Positions 21,114 through 33,125 of a DNA stretch of 64,000 bases are shown in pieces. This DNA is from Epinephelus fuscoguttatus (Eukaryota; Chordata; Actinopteri; Perciformes; Serranidae). Location: NCBI RefSeq assembly GCF_011397635.1, contig NC_064756.1:22436907-22500906 (forward strand). Direction: 5' to 3'. Position 1 is the first letter of the stretch, and each line of letters opens with the position of its first letter. The notes under the pieces were generated by a model. The model was not told the DNA's origin. It did not search any database and saw only the letters and a program-made list of their open reading frames with translations. Both the position numbers and the translations under genes were made by a program.

Positions 21114-24100
21114 AAGTGTGGGTCAACAAATTTTACATTATTCACAGTATTCAAAAAAACTACAACTCCCAGGAGGTGGAGCTTCTACCACCAGGGTTGC
21201 ACACAGGTGTCTTGCATACAGCCAGTGATTAGACTGAGATTGGTTACTTTTACCAGCCTGTTCATTGTTGCCTCATGTTCATCATTCTGATGAAGGTCAA
21301 ATAGACTGAAAGCTCAACAATAAAGTGACACACTGCACAGATGTAAGTGTGCGGAAATCTTTTTCTGCCAATCTGGACTTACTGATGTTTCCAGCACCTT
21401 GCCAAGACCGAGCTGAGTGGAGCGGTAGCTATTCTGCATCAACAAATTTCACATAAAATGGAGCCAGATTGAAAAATCAGGTTTACTGTTATCGGCGTTG
21501 GAAGAAATTGCAGTACAGAATTGCTTAAGATATGTCTAAAGCCTTCAGCAACAAAACCCTGATAACTGGTAACTCAAACAACCTGAGAACACAGGACACA
21601 GTATTTTGTTATCAAGAAGGATTAAATTATCTGATAACTTCTAAAATGAAACTTGCTTTCGGCTAACTACTGTCCATAACCAAAGCAGAACTGTAACAGG
21701 TGTTGTGGTGTGAATGGATATCCAGTGTTTTAAGTCTGACTGATTACTTAGCCTTTAACCCCAGACCATCTTTGGTTCCTCCAGGATCAGCGGAGGTTTT
21801 CCTGCGGGCCACTTAACCCTGAACACTTACTGTCATATCTGTGCTATTAACAAGTATCTTACTTGGAAGAGACACAGCAGTGCATCTGATATTCTGCCTT
21901 TCCATTAGTCTCACATTGACAGACCTATCTTTATAACTGCCAGAGCAAGAGAGCATCCGGCTGAACACACATTATTCCATATTTTCTCTTGCTAAATAAA
22001 GAGCCAGGGGGATTGGGGGATGCTATTTAGGAACATTTTGCAAATGGATGAGTAGCTGTCTCACGCACTCTTTATGTTTTCGAACGAGTTTTCCATTATC
22101 AGTGTGAAGCTTTTTACTTTTCGAGGAACACTTAATGTTCCTCATTGAAATCATAACAGAAGGGAGAGTGTGATAGTTAGCCGATGGAGAGCTGGAGGCC
22201 GGATCTTCCACGTAGACTGTATTTTCATCTGTCCATTTAGGCAGATAGGTAGAGTTTTTCACATCAGTTGAGCTGAAGTGATGATTCAAAAATGAGGGAA
22301 TCAGTCAGTCAGTGAAAAATTCGGCTTGCAGCACGATAAAGCAGTACACATGCTTGTGAAGTCAACTATGTTAATTCAATTATGTGTGCTGTTTGAAAGA
22401 ATAAACAGAGATGACCTGCTTATTGAGTGTTTGTTCTGCTGTAACTGTTCTAAATGCTCTGACAAAAACAAATCACAGTGTGTGCGATGTTTTCAACCTC
22501 AAACCAGGTCGTAGAGGAGGATGTCAAGTGGTGAAGAAAAGGGATATGACAAAAATGTTCTTGCTTTAACGAGAAGTTCTTGTTTTACAGTATTCTTTTC
22601 ATGTCCCAGTGACACATTTTTATCGTTATTGTGACATATTTTATTAGTAAATATCAAAGGATTCTATTTTACAGGATGAGTTTCATGTCAGAACAATGTA
22701 TTAATTAGTCTTGCATCATAAAATTTCACCAAATCAGCATATCTCATTAAAACAAACTTTCCTCGTAATAAAATGATAGGTTCGTCTGTTGTAATATCAA
22801 GGAAATATCACAGCATGAAAATTACTTCGTATAACGTAAAAGGATCTTGTAACAACAAAGAAAAGTTTGTCAACATAATTAGAGCAGCATCTCTGTAATG
22901 GTGGCAGCATACCCTGCCGTATGGAGGGCACACCTGCCTTAGTGAGAAATAAATTTCCCACCTGCTGCACTAGAGCTGGATCGGTGTTTATTAATGTGCC
23001 TGAAGTGATGTACAGTTTGGGGCCAACCATCAGTCATCACCTCTGATGTGAAAGAAAGATGTGCCGATGTGACAGACATGCCTTCAAAGACTATATTGTC
23101 GTATCTCATGATTCATATCTGTGTTTGGTTTTTAACTAGACTGTAAAATGCCACTCTGAATGCATCATATTTTCCACAACGCTGTGACGCTGAAAAAGAC
23201 CTTGAGACAAACTTCAAAGGTTTTTATTTGAATGTGCAGTCAGACGTGAAATGGAAAATCCTCATTAGAAGAAGAAAATCTCTTTTTTTGTCGCTAGCAT
23301 TCGTAATGTTAAATAACTTTAGTATTTTTTGTGTATGTACACTCATAAAGAATGGTATTGTAAAGCAAGAAACATGAGAGCTTGTCATAAAAATTCAGTC
23401 TGCGTCAATAAACTCAAGTATGCATGACAACATCCAAACAAACATAAAAACAAAAATAAAAAATTCCAGTTAACTATTTTATCTGGGGTCACATAGGGCT
23501 GATTTTCATTTTAAGGATAGGTACCATTAGTCTAATGGATGTCATGTTCCTCTGTTGTCATCTTGTGTCACATTATTTCATAAATGTCTGTGTTACCAGT
23601 GTGTTGCACAGATCTGTACGAGGACTAACAAATCAATTATACGAAGCACCAACAAACAAACTGGGCAGAAATGCTCTGCTAATGACTATAATGGATTCTG
23701 CTCATTTAAGTGCACTATGTCCTCCACCACTGATACAGCTGAGTAGAGACAAACAGCCAGATGGGTGGATGAACATAAATGGACACAGTCAGTCAGAGAG
23801 ACAGTCAATCAGATGGATGGAAGGAAATGAAGCCATGCAGACAGAGAGACGGATGGTAAAGCCTTAGTTGAGCAAAACTTCTGGACTCTCGAAGGCTTGA
23901 ATAGATACTTCTATAGCTTGTGAATAGGGAACACTTGTTGCACTGCAGACTTGCCTCTTGCTTTATTTTACTGTGGAACTTTTATATTCCTCATCAAATG
24001 CATTGCTGTCAAATCTTGCCGCTCATCTGTATTTGTTACACTTTGTTCCTTTGAGGGCTTTTCCCTTGGCATTTCTGGCACCGAGTCAAATCATGCTGCA

Positions 24101-24240
24101 TTGATTTGCATTTCCATTACCACTTAAAATGCACCAGGTTGAGTCGAGTCTCCCCCCGAGACAGACATCTCCGGAGTTGAGTCAAGGCTCTCCAGACCTA
24201 CCCCAAGTGGGTTGTTGCGATGTCATGTGGGCATTTTTAA
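21114..24240. other. intergenic, no gene seen
   Basis: AT-rich, with short random frames only. The first 300 bp (ACTACAACTCCCAGGAGGTGG, then CTGATGAAGGTCAAATAGACTG) looks like further dispersed-repeat sequence. The rest appears unique. Confidence 0.4.
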
Positions 24241-24249
24241 CATCATTAT

Positions 24250-24765
24250 TTAGCCCGTTCTCATTCTGAAGTCATCACATACCGCCACTTTGTCGATGAT
24301 TTCAGCATCAGACAACTGGCGCTGAGTTATGAGTTACAGTTCACTGCCAGTACAAGTTATGATGCGCAGTCGGGTGGCATCACTGTGCAATGATACTCCA
24401 CCGATAGGCCAGGACAGCACCTTTCACGGCAGTATGAATGCTGCTGGATGGCATCAGGTTGAAACACTGCTGGTAACAGCGTAATATAAGGAGCAGGAAA
24501 GTCCCTGTAGTGTGGGATGGGTGGTGGATGGGTCCAGCAAACCCCAGACTTTCACGTAGGAGCCTGGTGTTTGCTTCCCGAATGCCAAACCAAGGTTGTT
24601 TTTTTCTAAACCTAAACATGTGCTTTTGTTGACATCCAAGCGTTGGCAGCATGTTCTTGAACGTCCATAGTAGACACAAAAGGATACCTAGCGTGTAATA
24701 TGTAGACATAAAAAGCCATTGACAAAGCGGCGATATATGACGACTTGGGATGAGAATGTGTTGCA
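24250..24765 (+). repeat. family C interspersed element, copy 2
   Basis: Begins near GCCCGTTCTCATTCTGAAGTC, shared with copy 3 at 28990. It contains CCAGACTTTCACGTAGGAGCC and CTAAACCTAAACATGTGC, and ends GAGAATGTGTTG at about 24763. The 150-aa minus-strand frame across it is chance. Confidence 0.65.
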
Positions 24766-24945
24766 TTTTTAATAATGCAAATAAAGAAACCATCAGAAGA
24801 ATAATGCATGGGCCCATTTTATATGCATGCAAATACTTGTATTGACTGTGCCAAACAAAGACCTAGCTATCCGCGACTTTTTAAGTTGGAATGTTTTCTC
24901 ACATGTTATTCAATGCATGAGTGGACGTCGTAATCAACACACCTC

Positions 24946-25750
24946 AAAGGAAAATGTCTGTATATTTGAACCTGGGTCCTATTTTCCCATGTTTTAACAT
25001 GTAACTATATAGAGACAACAGTTTGAAACAAGATGCAATACTCCCTATGGGCAATTGTGCAATGTCAATTAATGTCCAAAAAAAACGCTTGTTTTTGCCA
25101 CTGACAGGCTCAGATTATTGTTAGAAGTGTCTGACAACATTATGGAAAAGACCCTACAGAGAAATTAAATGTTATTCTTTACCTTTCGTTGATCTGTTTG
25201 TTACTGTGTGTAACCAAGTCTCGCTCAAGGAGAAGTCTAAAATCTTATGGACTTTTCCACATGATCAAAATCAGCAAAATATTCAGCCACAACATTTACA
25301 TTTTTTTTAGATAACACTAAGCTACATTTTCTGTACTCCAACATAACATTTGCTATTTCCATTTTCATTTTCCAGGACTTCTCTCTCCAACTCTAACTAA
25401 CGTTACCACCTTTGTTTTTCCTTCATCAAGTCACATCTCGTGAGATTTCAGAACAAGACTTCTCCTTGAGTGAGACTTGATAACAATAACAAACAGACCA
25501 GCAAAAGAAAAACATTTCTCTGTAGCATTCTTTCTGTAATGTTGTCAGACACTTCTGAGCCTGTCAGTTGCAAAAACAAGCTCTCATACTGGATGTATAA
25601 CGGTTCACAATTGCCCATGGGGATTACATTGCAGCCTGTGTTGCTGATGCAGCTGGAGCAGTGTTTCTCAGTATGGGACTAATTTACACAACTGTTGTCT
25701 CTATTAGTTAGACACAAAAACACAGGTTAAAATACAGACATTTTCCTTAA
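24946..25750. repeat. 0.8-kb long imperfect inverted repeat
   Basis: AAAGGAAAATGTCTGTAT at 24946 is mirrored by ATACAGACATTTTCCTT at 25732-25748. Further paired blocks are GAGACAACAGTT / AACTGTTGTCTC, ATGGGCAATTGTG / CACAATTGCCCATGG, GTGTCTGACAACATTA / TAATGTTGTCAGACAC, and CAAGGAGAAGTCT / AGACTTCTCCTTG. Arms are about 300-330 bp with a spacer of about 180 bp. This is a foldback-type element without coding capacity. Confidence 0.75.
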
Positions 25751-27019
25751 AATGTTATCACATCTTTAATAATTTCATTTGTTTTTATTGCCTCTCCTGC
25801 ATGACATATGCTTCACTGATGAGTGGATCTTTAAGTGCATTTTAACCGGATAATGCAAACTGCAAGTACTCTATTTCCTCACTTGGAGATAAAAAGCAGT
25901 GTAGCGTCATTACACTGCACTCTGGCAGACTATGCTTCCCAAGACATTGTGAGCAAACTGGTGGCGATGGGCATCCTGCATACGTTCGTGCAGTGCCAAG
26001 AGACAATTGAAAAACTCTTGACAACCGTACAAGAAAGCTGTTGACCACAACACCAGTGGGGCAGACACAAAAATATTTAATTGGTTCCCAAGCACAAGCT
26101 AGTCATCAGTTAAAGACGCACCTTTAGCGTTATTGTATGGAGATGCAAATCCCTGCAGTGCTAGACTGACCCACTGAGTCAAGCCAAACTAAGCACATGT
26201 ATATGTAAAAAGGCTAGTAGTCCCTCCTCTGCATCCACATCCCTTCTTCCTCAAAGACTATTTGTTGTTGTTCCCTACCTGTCCACCAGATGCCCTCAGA
26301 CTTTTTCACAGGACTTCCTCATTCTTATGCTCACCTGTTCCCACTTCCATTATCAGCCCTGCAGTCACATAGTTCCCAGAGCAGGTATTTCAAATGGTAA
26401 TGCAGGGGAACACTTCATAGATAGGTTAGATAATGGTTCATCACCATATTGAGTGATTTGGTACAGTGGTGCTTTGAGCCAAACACTAAAACATGTTTAC
26501 ATCAATACCAGGCTGATGTTTGGTGGTTGTAATGTTTACCATCTTCACCATCCTGGTTTAGTGGGTAGCATGTTAACAATTCTCAACTAACAGTAAACAC
26601 AAAGTACAGCTGAGGCTGATGAGTGATGTCATTAGTTTTGCAGATATTTAGTCATTAAACCAAAGTATTGGACGAATTAAAATTTTGACCTGACGATGGC
26701 CATCATAATCGAGTGGCTCACTTATGCTCAACATTAAAAACGTATACAGACACTGATGGACCCTTCTGTCCATACTCTGTGATCATTTTGTCTGTATTTG
26801 TGCATGTTTTCTGAAAGCTTACAGGTAAAGACAAATTGGAGCAGTACCACTAAAAAACGTGAGGTCAGTGTGGTGTTGTACAAACAAGATGCGACCATAG
26901 GAGATGACGAAGGCATTTTAAAAATGGCAGAATTTAAGGAATTGGTAACGATGACATTGGAAATGATATTCCATCCAAATGTTACCATGTATTTCCTGGC
27001 CTTTTGACTTTGCCCTCCA

Positions 27020-27310
27020 GTGCCATCTAGTGGGTATATCTACTCTGTCATACAGGAAGTGTGGAAGTGACAGTCACAATGTTTGAAATGAACATGTCTA
27101 TTTTGTATGGGAGTATAAATGAGCCTTAAGAGTCATAGATATATAAAGAATTATGTGGAAATCCATCCAAAAGTTGTCAATTCATGTTACGAAAAACCAA
27201 AAATGTCACAAATCACCAAAGTCTTTAGGATTCATCCTCTGAGCAACACGAATGTCTGAACAAAGTTTCATGACAATCCGTGCAGGAATCATTGAGATAC
27301 CCCCAGAGCC
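27020..27310 (+). repeat. dispersed teleost repeat fragment
   Basis: The stretch GGATTCATCCTCTGAGCAAC, ATGTCTGAACAAAGTTTCATG, ACAATCCGTGCAGGAATC and TTGAGATA matches, in my memory, a repeat very frequent in perciform introns (it ends in a version of TCATGGCAATCCATCCAA). Ends are uncertain. Confidence 0.45.
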
Positions 27311-27720
27311 ATGCAGCTAGTTGCTATGTGTTTAGCAATATAAATTAGCCGAACATGAACATGTTTTGTAGGAGACACAATTGGCATGTGTGCATTGAAT
27401 AGCCTGCATGAAAATGGGCCAAGGTTGTGTGATGTCCACAGGGAGGAAGGAGTAATCTGCCAGGAAAAGAGAACATGTATGCAGGCTCTGAACATGGATC
27501 GTTACGCAAGATAAAAAGTATATCCGTAGGCCTTTTAAATCAGTTAAACTCCAGGGGTTTGGACGGAGCCAGCGTTGTGTGATGTGATTCCCCTTTTACA
27601 CACCCCTTACTGTGCTGCATGTCTGCTTGTGTTGTAACACAGACCTCTCTCACTGTATTTTTTGTCTTTCTTTCATTCTCTCTCACCCTCCCTCTTTATT
27701 ACTCTATGTCAACAGTTGCC

Positions 27721-27769
27721 ATGGAAACTATTTTGCTCTTCCTCTCTTCGCTTCTGGTGTGTGTGGCTG
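27721..27769 (+). CDS. fxyd6: fxyd6 coding exon 1 (signal peptide)
   Basis: Acceptor CTATGTCAACAG at 27714-27715 leaves five UTR bases, then GCC ATG G. Encodes METILLFLSSLLVCVA. Donor GCTG|GTAAGT with the splice after G27769. Confidence 0.92.
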
Positions 27770-30600
27770 GTAAGTTCCTCCCCTATACTCACATCCATGC
27801 ATACATGCGTGTACACACTAATTGTCCATAGGGAGGCAGTGTCAGGGCAGGGAGTGATGTCACATGAAAAGGCGCTCGCTGGGTGTGGGCTCATAGCAAA
27901 ACATCAATTATTGCTTCAGGGCTTTGTTTGTGGGTTTCACAGATGGGCTGTGTCACTGACTGCGTGTGTGAGGTCTGTTTATAGTGTGTGATTAGATGTA
28001 AGACACATAAACACATGCTCACACATTCACACACTATAAATAGATGACGTGGTGCTGCTTTTTGTGACACTTAGAGCTGGTGTTAAGAAAAACATAGAGA
28101 GATTAGTCGATAGAGAGATGTTGAAGTATTTTTCACTCATGGTCTCAAATCTAATTTCCTGTCCTTCTTTTTTCTTTCACCCTCTGACTCAAACCACTTC
28201 CCTTCTTTGCTGCCTTTCAGCTGTGGCAGACCCCAGTGCACAGGGTGAGTACACTTGATGCAATCTCTAATGGGGTCATCTTCGGTCCTAACAGCCACAG
28301 AGGAAGGTCTATTGGTTTCTGCATTGAATCAAACCCTTATGGATTACCATAGCGAACAGTGGCAGATGAATAGATTAAGCCCAGGAATGACCAGACTCAA
28401 CAGTGTGCTGATTAGAAAGAGATCTTTACAGTGAAATCAATGCTGAAGCCATGAGAGTGGTTCTTTGAAAGGAAAGTGGTGATAATGAATATTTATGAAT
28501 AACAACATATGAAATTCTAATGCATTAAGTGTTGACAATACCATTACCAAATCAAACCCTATCCAGAGTAGAATGTCATTTGCAGCCATGTCTCATAGAA
28601 ATTGCATTTGTATATGGTTAATTTGAACAAGCAAATATGTTTTCGAGGCAAAACCAATACCAAGCAGCTATCTTTTCTATTAACATAATAAGGAAAATGT
28701 TGTTAATTAAGGTACCTGGCAGGTCCCAAAAATGTTCATACTGAACATATCAGCAAAATGTTCAGTGATAATGTATTTTATTTGTTTCTCACCAAAATTA
28801 CATTATTCACTTGTTGTTACTTTAGCATTTTCATCATTGTTATTATTATTATCAGCTGTTTTATTAATGTTTAAGTTAAATCATGATCTTTCCCTAACCT
28901 TAACCAAAGAGCCTTTGTTGCCTTAACCTAACCACAGACAGAAGTCTGGAAATGAACTTGGGATTCTGGTGTCAAAGTCCTGCACTCTCAGCCCGTTCTC
29001 ATTCCGAAGTCATTGAATATTGACGCTTTGTCAGTGAATTTGGCATCAGACACCTGACACCAAAGCCACCTTTCATGGCAGTATAATACGCAGCTGGACA
29101 GTGTCAGTTTGTATCGTGGCCTGACGTAGCCTTTTGCAGTGTTATGATGTGCTGCCGGTGAATGGCACTTGTCGCTGAAGTATGATATGCATGGGCGGTA
29201 TGGGCGGTGTCAGATAATAACGCAGCCAGATGGAAACTGTCATGGCGGTATGACACGCTGCTAGTAATGAGGAGGAGCTGGAAAGTCCCTATAGGGTGGG
29301 TGGGAGGAGTGGTGGATCAGTCCAACAAACACCCGGACTTTCACCCAGGAGCCCGCTGTTCGCTTCCCCTATGAATGTTGAGCTAAACGATGATGTTTGT
29401 TTCTTAACCGAACTATATGCTTTTGTCACTGAAATCTAACCATGTGCTTTTGTTGACATCCCGGCATTGGTAGTGGCTTCCCGGAATGTCAACAACAGAC
29501 GCAGGAGGGCACCTAGCGCGTAATATGTAGATGTGAAAGGCCACTGACAAATGGGTGGTATGTGACGCAGTACCCAACACAGAATTATGTCAGTCAGATT
29601 GGATTTGGCTGTTCAATATGAATATTTGACAATTCATACCTTTATCACGTGTTTTGGGTTAAAATAATTACCTTTTGTTACATAACGTAATGTGACATAA
29701 ATGCATCATGTGAGTGATGTCAGTGTGCGATGACTGTACGTGAATTTCGTAATATATAATGTTAAAACAACATTGACTTTTGGTTTCACATTGGACACAA
29801 AATTTGATCTCCTGGGTGTACGTCTGGTTTAGTTTGACCCATCCAGGTCTCTTCCCTGCAACCCTATGCAAAATTTCTCACTGTATCTCAGCTGTTCTCA
29901 GCATTGAAGTATTGCCCTGAATGGCTGTACACTGAAGTTAGCTGAAAACCCAGTGCATTTCATAAAGATGCTAAAGGGTGCCTTTGGTTTTTATATCACC
30001 CACCGATGGGCATGACACAGCGTTGGTGCCCTGGGCTGAATGGATGGGGTTAGCTAATCACCCCAAATCACATTTAATTGGGTGTATTTGTGTAACTGCC
30101 TCCAAGTTCAAGATGAGTTATCAAAAATAATTTTATGTTTTACAGAAAGAAGAACAAGGGACTTTGTTATAAAACACTCAAAAAGGCAAACATTTTGTAT
30201 GTAAAATGAAATACAGAATACTTAAGACAGAGATACAGGATACAATTTGTAGAACTTATAAAATGTATTTTCCGTTTGTCTTTAAATGTGTTTGAACAAC
30301 ATTGATAAATCTGAACACCTCGGTTCTAAATGTTTTCTATTACATTTTTACAGATGGCAAAGAGACAGATGAGAACCCATTTGTTTATGGTAAGCTTAGA
30401 AAAGTTTTCTGTAAGCAGCAGAGACAGTGTAAACCTTTATGCAATGAATGGTGCACTGATTACATTTCCTTCTTCCGCTCCTGTGTCTGTCATTCTGGCA
30501 TCATCTGCTTGTGTAGACTACGAGAGCCTGAGGATTGGAGGATTGGCATTTGCCGTGGTGCTGTTCACACTGGGCATTCTTCTCATCCTTAGTAAGTCAA

Positions 30601-30672
<72 letters not shown>

Positions 30673-33125
30673 GGCGCGCGTGTGCGTGCGTGCATGCCCT
30701 TTTATTATGTGTACATGCACTCTGTGCTATCAAGTGTTACAGTCAACTTAGGAATAATTAACAGTAAATGAATGAATGATTATTGCATTTCCACACTGTG
30801 TTACTACACCATCTTGTCATTAATTATATCTTTATTAACAAGTAACAATGAACCACTGTAAACAGTGATGACACACAATGTGTAGGTAAAGATGTATGAT
30901 CTTTCTAGGTCGAAGATGCCGCTGCAGTATCAACCAGAAGCCCAGGTATGTCAGTGTTCCTCTCTGATGGGAAAAAAGCAACAAAGATTTGGTTTTGTAA
31001 GTGCTTTTCATTGTCATATTACATGATTTGGTTACCATGACAACCTGTGGATCCTCTCTTCAGGGCCCCCGGAGACGAGGAGGCACAAGAAGAGAACCTG
31101 ATTGTCTCCATTGGTAAGATGCACATTTTAACTCTCTGTCAGCTCCTCTCACCTCTGGCTCAACCCACGACACAAATCCATAATAGAGTTTCCCTTTGGG
31201 AGTGCCCATAGCAGAGGGGAAGAGGGGGGGCGACTCGCTGTCTGTGCATGTGTTTACACATGATGAACTGTACTGTATGTGTGTACAGCAAGTACATACA
31301 AGTAATACGAATATTAAAAAACTGCTAATCTTTTTTCTTGTCTATCAAAAGTTTGATTACATACATGTCGAGCTGTGTCTGGTTTTGATTCACTTCAATT
31401 AAGTTTAGAAATCAATGAGCAAAATTTGTTGAGGACATTTAGTTACCTTTCAGTTTTTGCCATAACATTTACTGTAGTTTCATGCATGGGGTGTTTTAAA
31501 ATCCCTCCATGTGGTTACATTTCAGGATGCTCTAATAACTGAGATTTCACAGTGACCATCCTTTATAATGAAAGATTCCTGAGTTTTTAAAAGAAAGCAA
31601 CCAAGAAAGCAACCAAACATGTTTAGTCGTCACTAAAAAAATGTAGTTCAGTCATTTTGCACATTCTCTGATGTCTCAGCTATTATCTGTATGTCAAGTG
31701 TTATGTGAAGCACAGAGCTCATTTAACAAACTGTTACAACAGAGTAGAATGGAGTGAGGGGATTAAAGCCTCAAAGTCATCAGAATTTGCATAATTTAAA
31801 GGAACATTGTGTAGGATTTAGTGGCATCTATCGCTGGGGATTGCAGATTGCACCCAGCTGAAACCTCTCCCGTGTGCCAAGTGTGAACTCCTAGTTGGAA
31901 TTCCTTCAGTGTTCTTTGTTCAGAAGGTTTTTACTGGGGGCCAAATTCTCACCAGAGGTCTCTTTCTCTCCAAAACAAACAAACTAGGTGATTAAAACTG
32001 CTAAAAACATAGATTAAAGAAGTTTCACTTTACATATCAGTATTTCTCCAAAGGTGTTCAGCACATTGCCCAGCACCTAGCATTAATGCATGCTCAAATT
32101 TTTTTTGATAACTTAATATCTAGACGTTGGGGAGATTTTTCCCAAGAGCCGAATTATCCACAGAGGTCTTTTCCTCTCCAACTCAAACAAACCCATGAAT
32201 TTAAACTGGTAAAAACACTGAACACAGCAGTTTGACATTACAAATCAGTGTTTCTCCGATGCTGTTCAGAACATCGCAAATGGGCTCATAGCTCAGCATG
32301 CTCACCATTTTTTTCTGATAACTTAAGATCCAGACGTTCAGGAGGTTTTCACCAAGAGCCAAATCATCTGCAGAGGTCTCTTTCTCTCCAAAACAAATAA
32401 AGCAGTTTTTCTATGCTGTTCAGCTTGTCGCAGAGGGGCTGCTAACTACGCTGGCTGATGCGAAAATGTGAAAATCCAAATTAAATTTTTCTATCTGGAG
32501 CCAGTGTTTGGTTTGTCCGTTCTGGCTTATTGTAGAAACATGGTGGTGCAACATGGCGGACTCGGTGGACGAGGACCGGCTCCTTATTTAGATAAACAGT
32601 CCAAGTAACATAAAGTAAATATGATAATTATTATTTTCAGGCGATTATACAGAAAACATACTTATTATATTATATTCCATTTCTGTCAGTATAGCCCCTT
32701 AAATCCTACACACTGGACCTTTAATCAGTTTTTAAAGTTTGAGATTTCAGAGGTGGAAGAAAGAAAGTTTTCAGATCCTTGGCTTGCATAAAAGTAGTAA
32801 TAGCACAGTAAAAAATATACTTCACTACAAGTAGAAGTCTTGTATTTATGTAAATTAATTTACTGTCAGACGGTAAGAAACAAAGCTAAAAGCATCCTTT
32901 AGAAAAAGGTAAGTACTCACTAACTCTTCGTGAGGTGCAGAACTGTCACCATACAGTGATTCCATGTAAGTAAACTGAGTAAAGGAGAGAGAGAAGGACT
33001 GAAATAGTTAATAACAAATGACTCTTGGTAAATTTATTGTTTTGCACTTGTCCTTCAACTAAATCCCTTGTCCTTTACTTCTTTCAGCTGCAAAGGCTGC
33101 CAAAGAGACTCCAGCAGAGAACTGA
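27721..33125 (+). CDS. fxyd6: FXYD domain-containing ion transport regulator 6
   Basis: Seven coding exons (27721-27769, 28221-28244, 30354-30389, 30517-30591, 30909-30945, 31064-31113, 33088-33125) join to 309 nt, or 102 aa. A signal peptide (1 to about 17) is followed by the PFVYD motif at 33-37, one TM segment (about 45-61) and a basic SRRCRCS juxtamembrane patch, whose Cys residues are likely palmitoylation or glutathionylation sites. The cytoplasmic NQKPRAPGDEEAQ then ENLI block is as I remember it in mammalian FXYD6 (95 aa). FXYD proteins bind the alpha subunit of Na,K-ATPase and tune its ion affinity; FXYD6 is prominent in brain and inner ear. Coding exon 1 is preceded by an acceptor, so the 5'UTR is split. 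Confidence 0.95.
28221..28244 (+). CDS. fxyd6: fxyd6 coding exon 2 (24-nt microexon)
   Basis: Acceptor TGCCTTTCAG, donor CAGG|GTGAGT. Encodes AVADPSAQ at the signal cleavage region. Phase 1 on both sides, so skipping it would keep the frame. Confidence 0.82.
28990..29570 (+). repeat. family C interspersed element, copy 3
   Basis: In fxyd6 intron 2. Starts near CAGCCCGTTCTCATTCCG and carries GGACTTTCACCCAGGAGCCC and AATCTAACCATGTGCTTTTG. Same orientation as the other three copies. Confidence 0.65.
30354..30389 (+). CDS. fxyd6: fxyd6 coding exon 3 (FXYD motif)
   Basis: Acceptor TTTTACAG, donor TATG|GTAAGC. Encodes DGKETDENPFVY. The motif Asp comes from the junction with exon 4. Confidence 0.93.
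30517..30591 (+). CDS. fxyd6: fxyd6 coding exon 4 (transmembrane)
   Basis: Acceptor CTTGTGTAG, donor CTTA|GTAAGT. Encodes DYESLRIGGLAFAVV and then LFTLGILLIL. The two invariant Gly of the FXYD signature are present. Confidence 0.95.
30602..30694. repeat. (TG)n/(CG)-containing microsatellite
   Basis: More than 30 TG units ending in GCGCGGGCGCGCGTGTGCGTGCG, 11 bp after the fxyd6 exon 4 donor. A likely Z-DNA-forming tract. Confidence 0.95.
30909..30945 (+). CDS. fxyd6: fxyd6 coding exon 5
   Basis: Acceptor TCTTTCTAG, donor CCAG|GTATGT. Encodes SRRCRCSINQKP, the basic cytoplasmic collar after the membrane span. Confidence 0.93.
31064..31113 (+). CDS. fxyd6: fxyd6 coding exon 6
   Basis: Acceptor CTCTCTTCAG, donor ATTG|GTAAGA. 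Encodes RAPGDEEAQEENLIVSI. Ends one base into a codon, the same phase needed by fxyd2-like exon 2. Confidence 0.93.
31796..32724 (+). repeat. family B inverted-repeat transposon, complete copy
   Basis: In fxyd6 intron 6. The first 24 bases (TTAAAGGAACATTGTGTAGG...) and the last 24 (...CCTACACACTGGACCTTTAA) are inverted repeats with three mismatches. The interior contains three diverged direct repeats marked by CAGAGGTCTCTTTCTCTCC (31955, 32160, 32370). No transposase frame, so it is non-autonomous. Confidence 0.82.
33088..33125 (+). CDS. fxyd6: fxyd6 terminal coding exon 7
   Basis: Acceptor CTTCTTTCAG. Encodes AAKAAKETPAEN and a TGA stop. The ending AEN matches the mammalian FXYD6 C-terminus as I remember it. 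Confidence 0.93.

Noticed and set aside
24380-24832. 150-aa minus-strand frame
   Set aside because: Lies across a family C repeat that has copies elsewhere. No domain, and the frame is not kept in the other copies.
30518-30733. His/Thr-rich frame across the CA repeat
   Set aside because: Dinucleotide-repeat artefact. The same applies to the frames at 34763-35029, 38499-38747 and 52945-53338.
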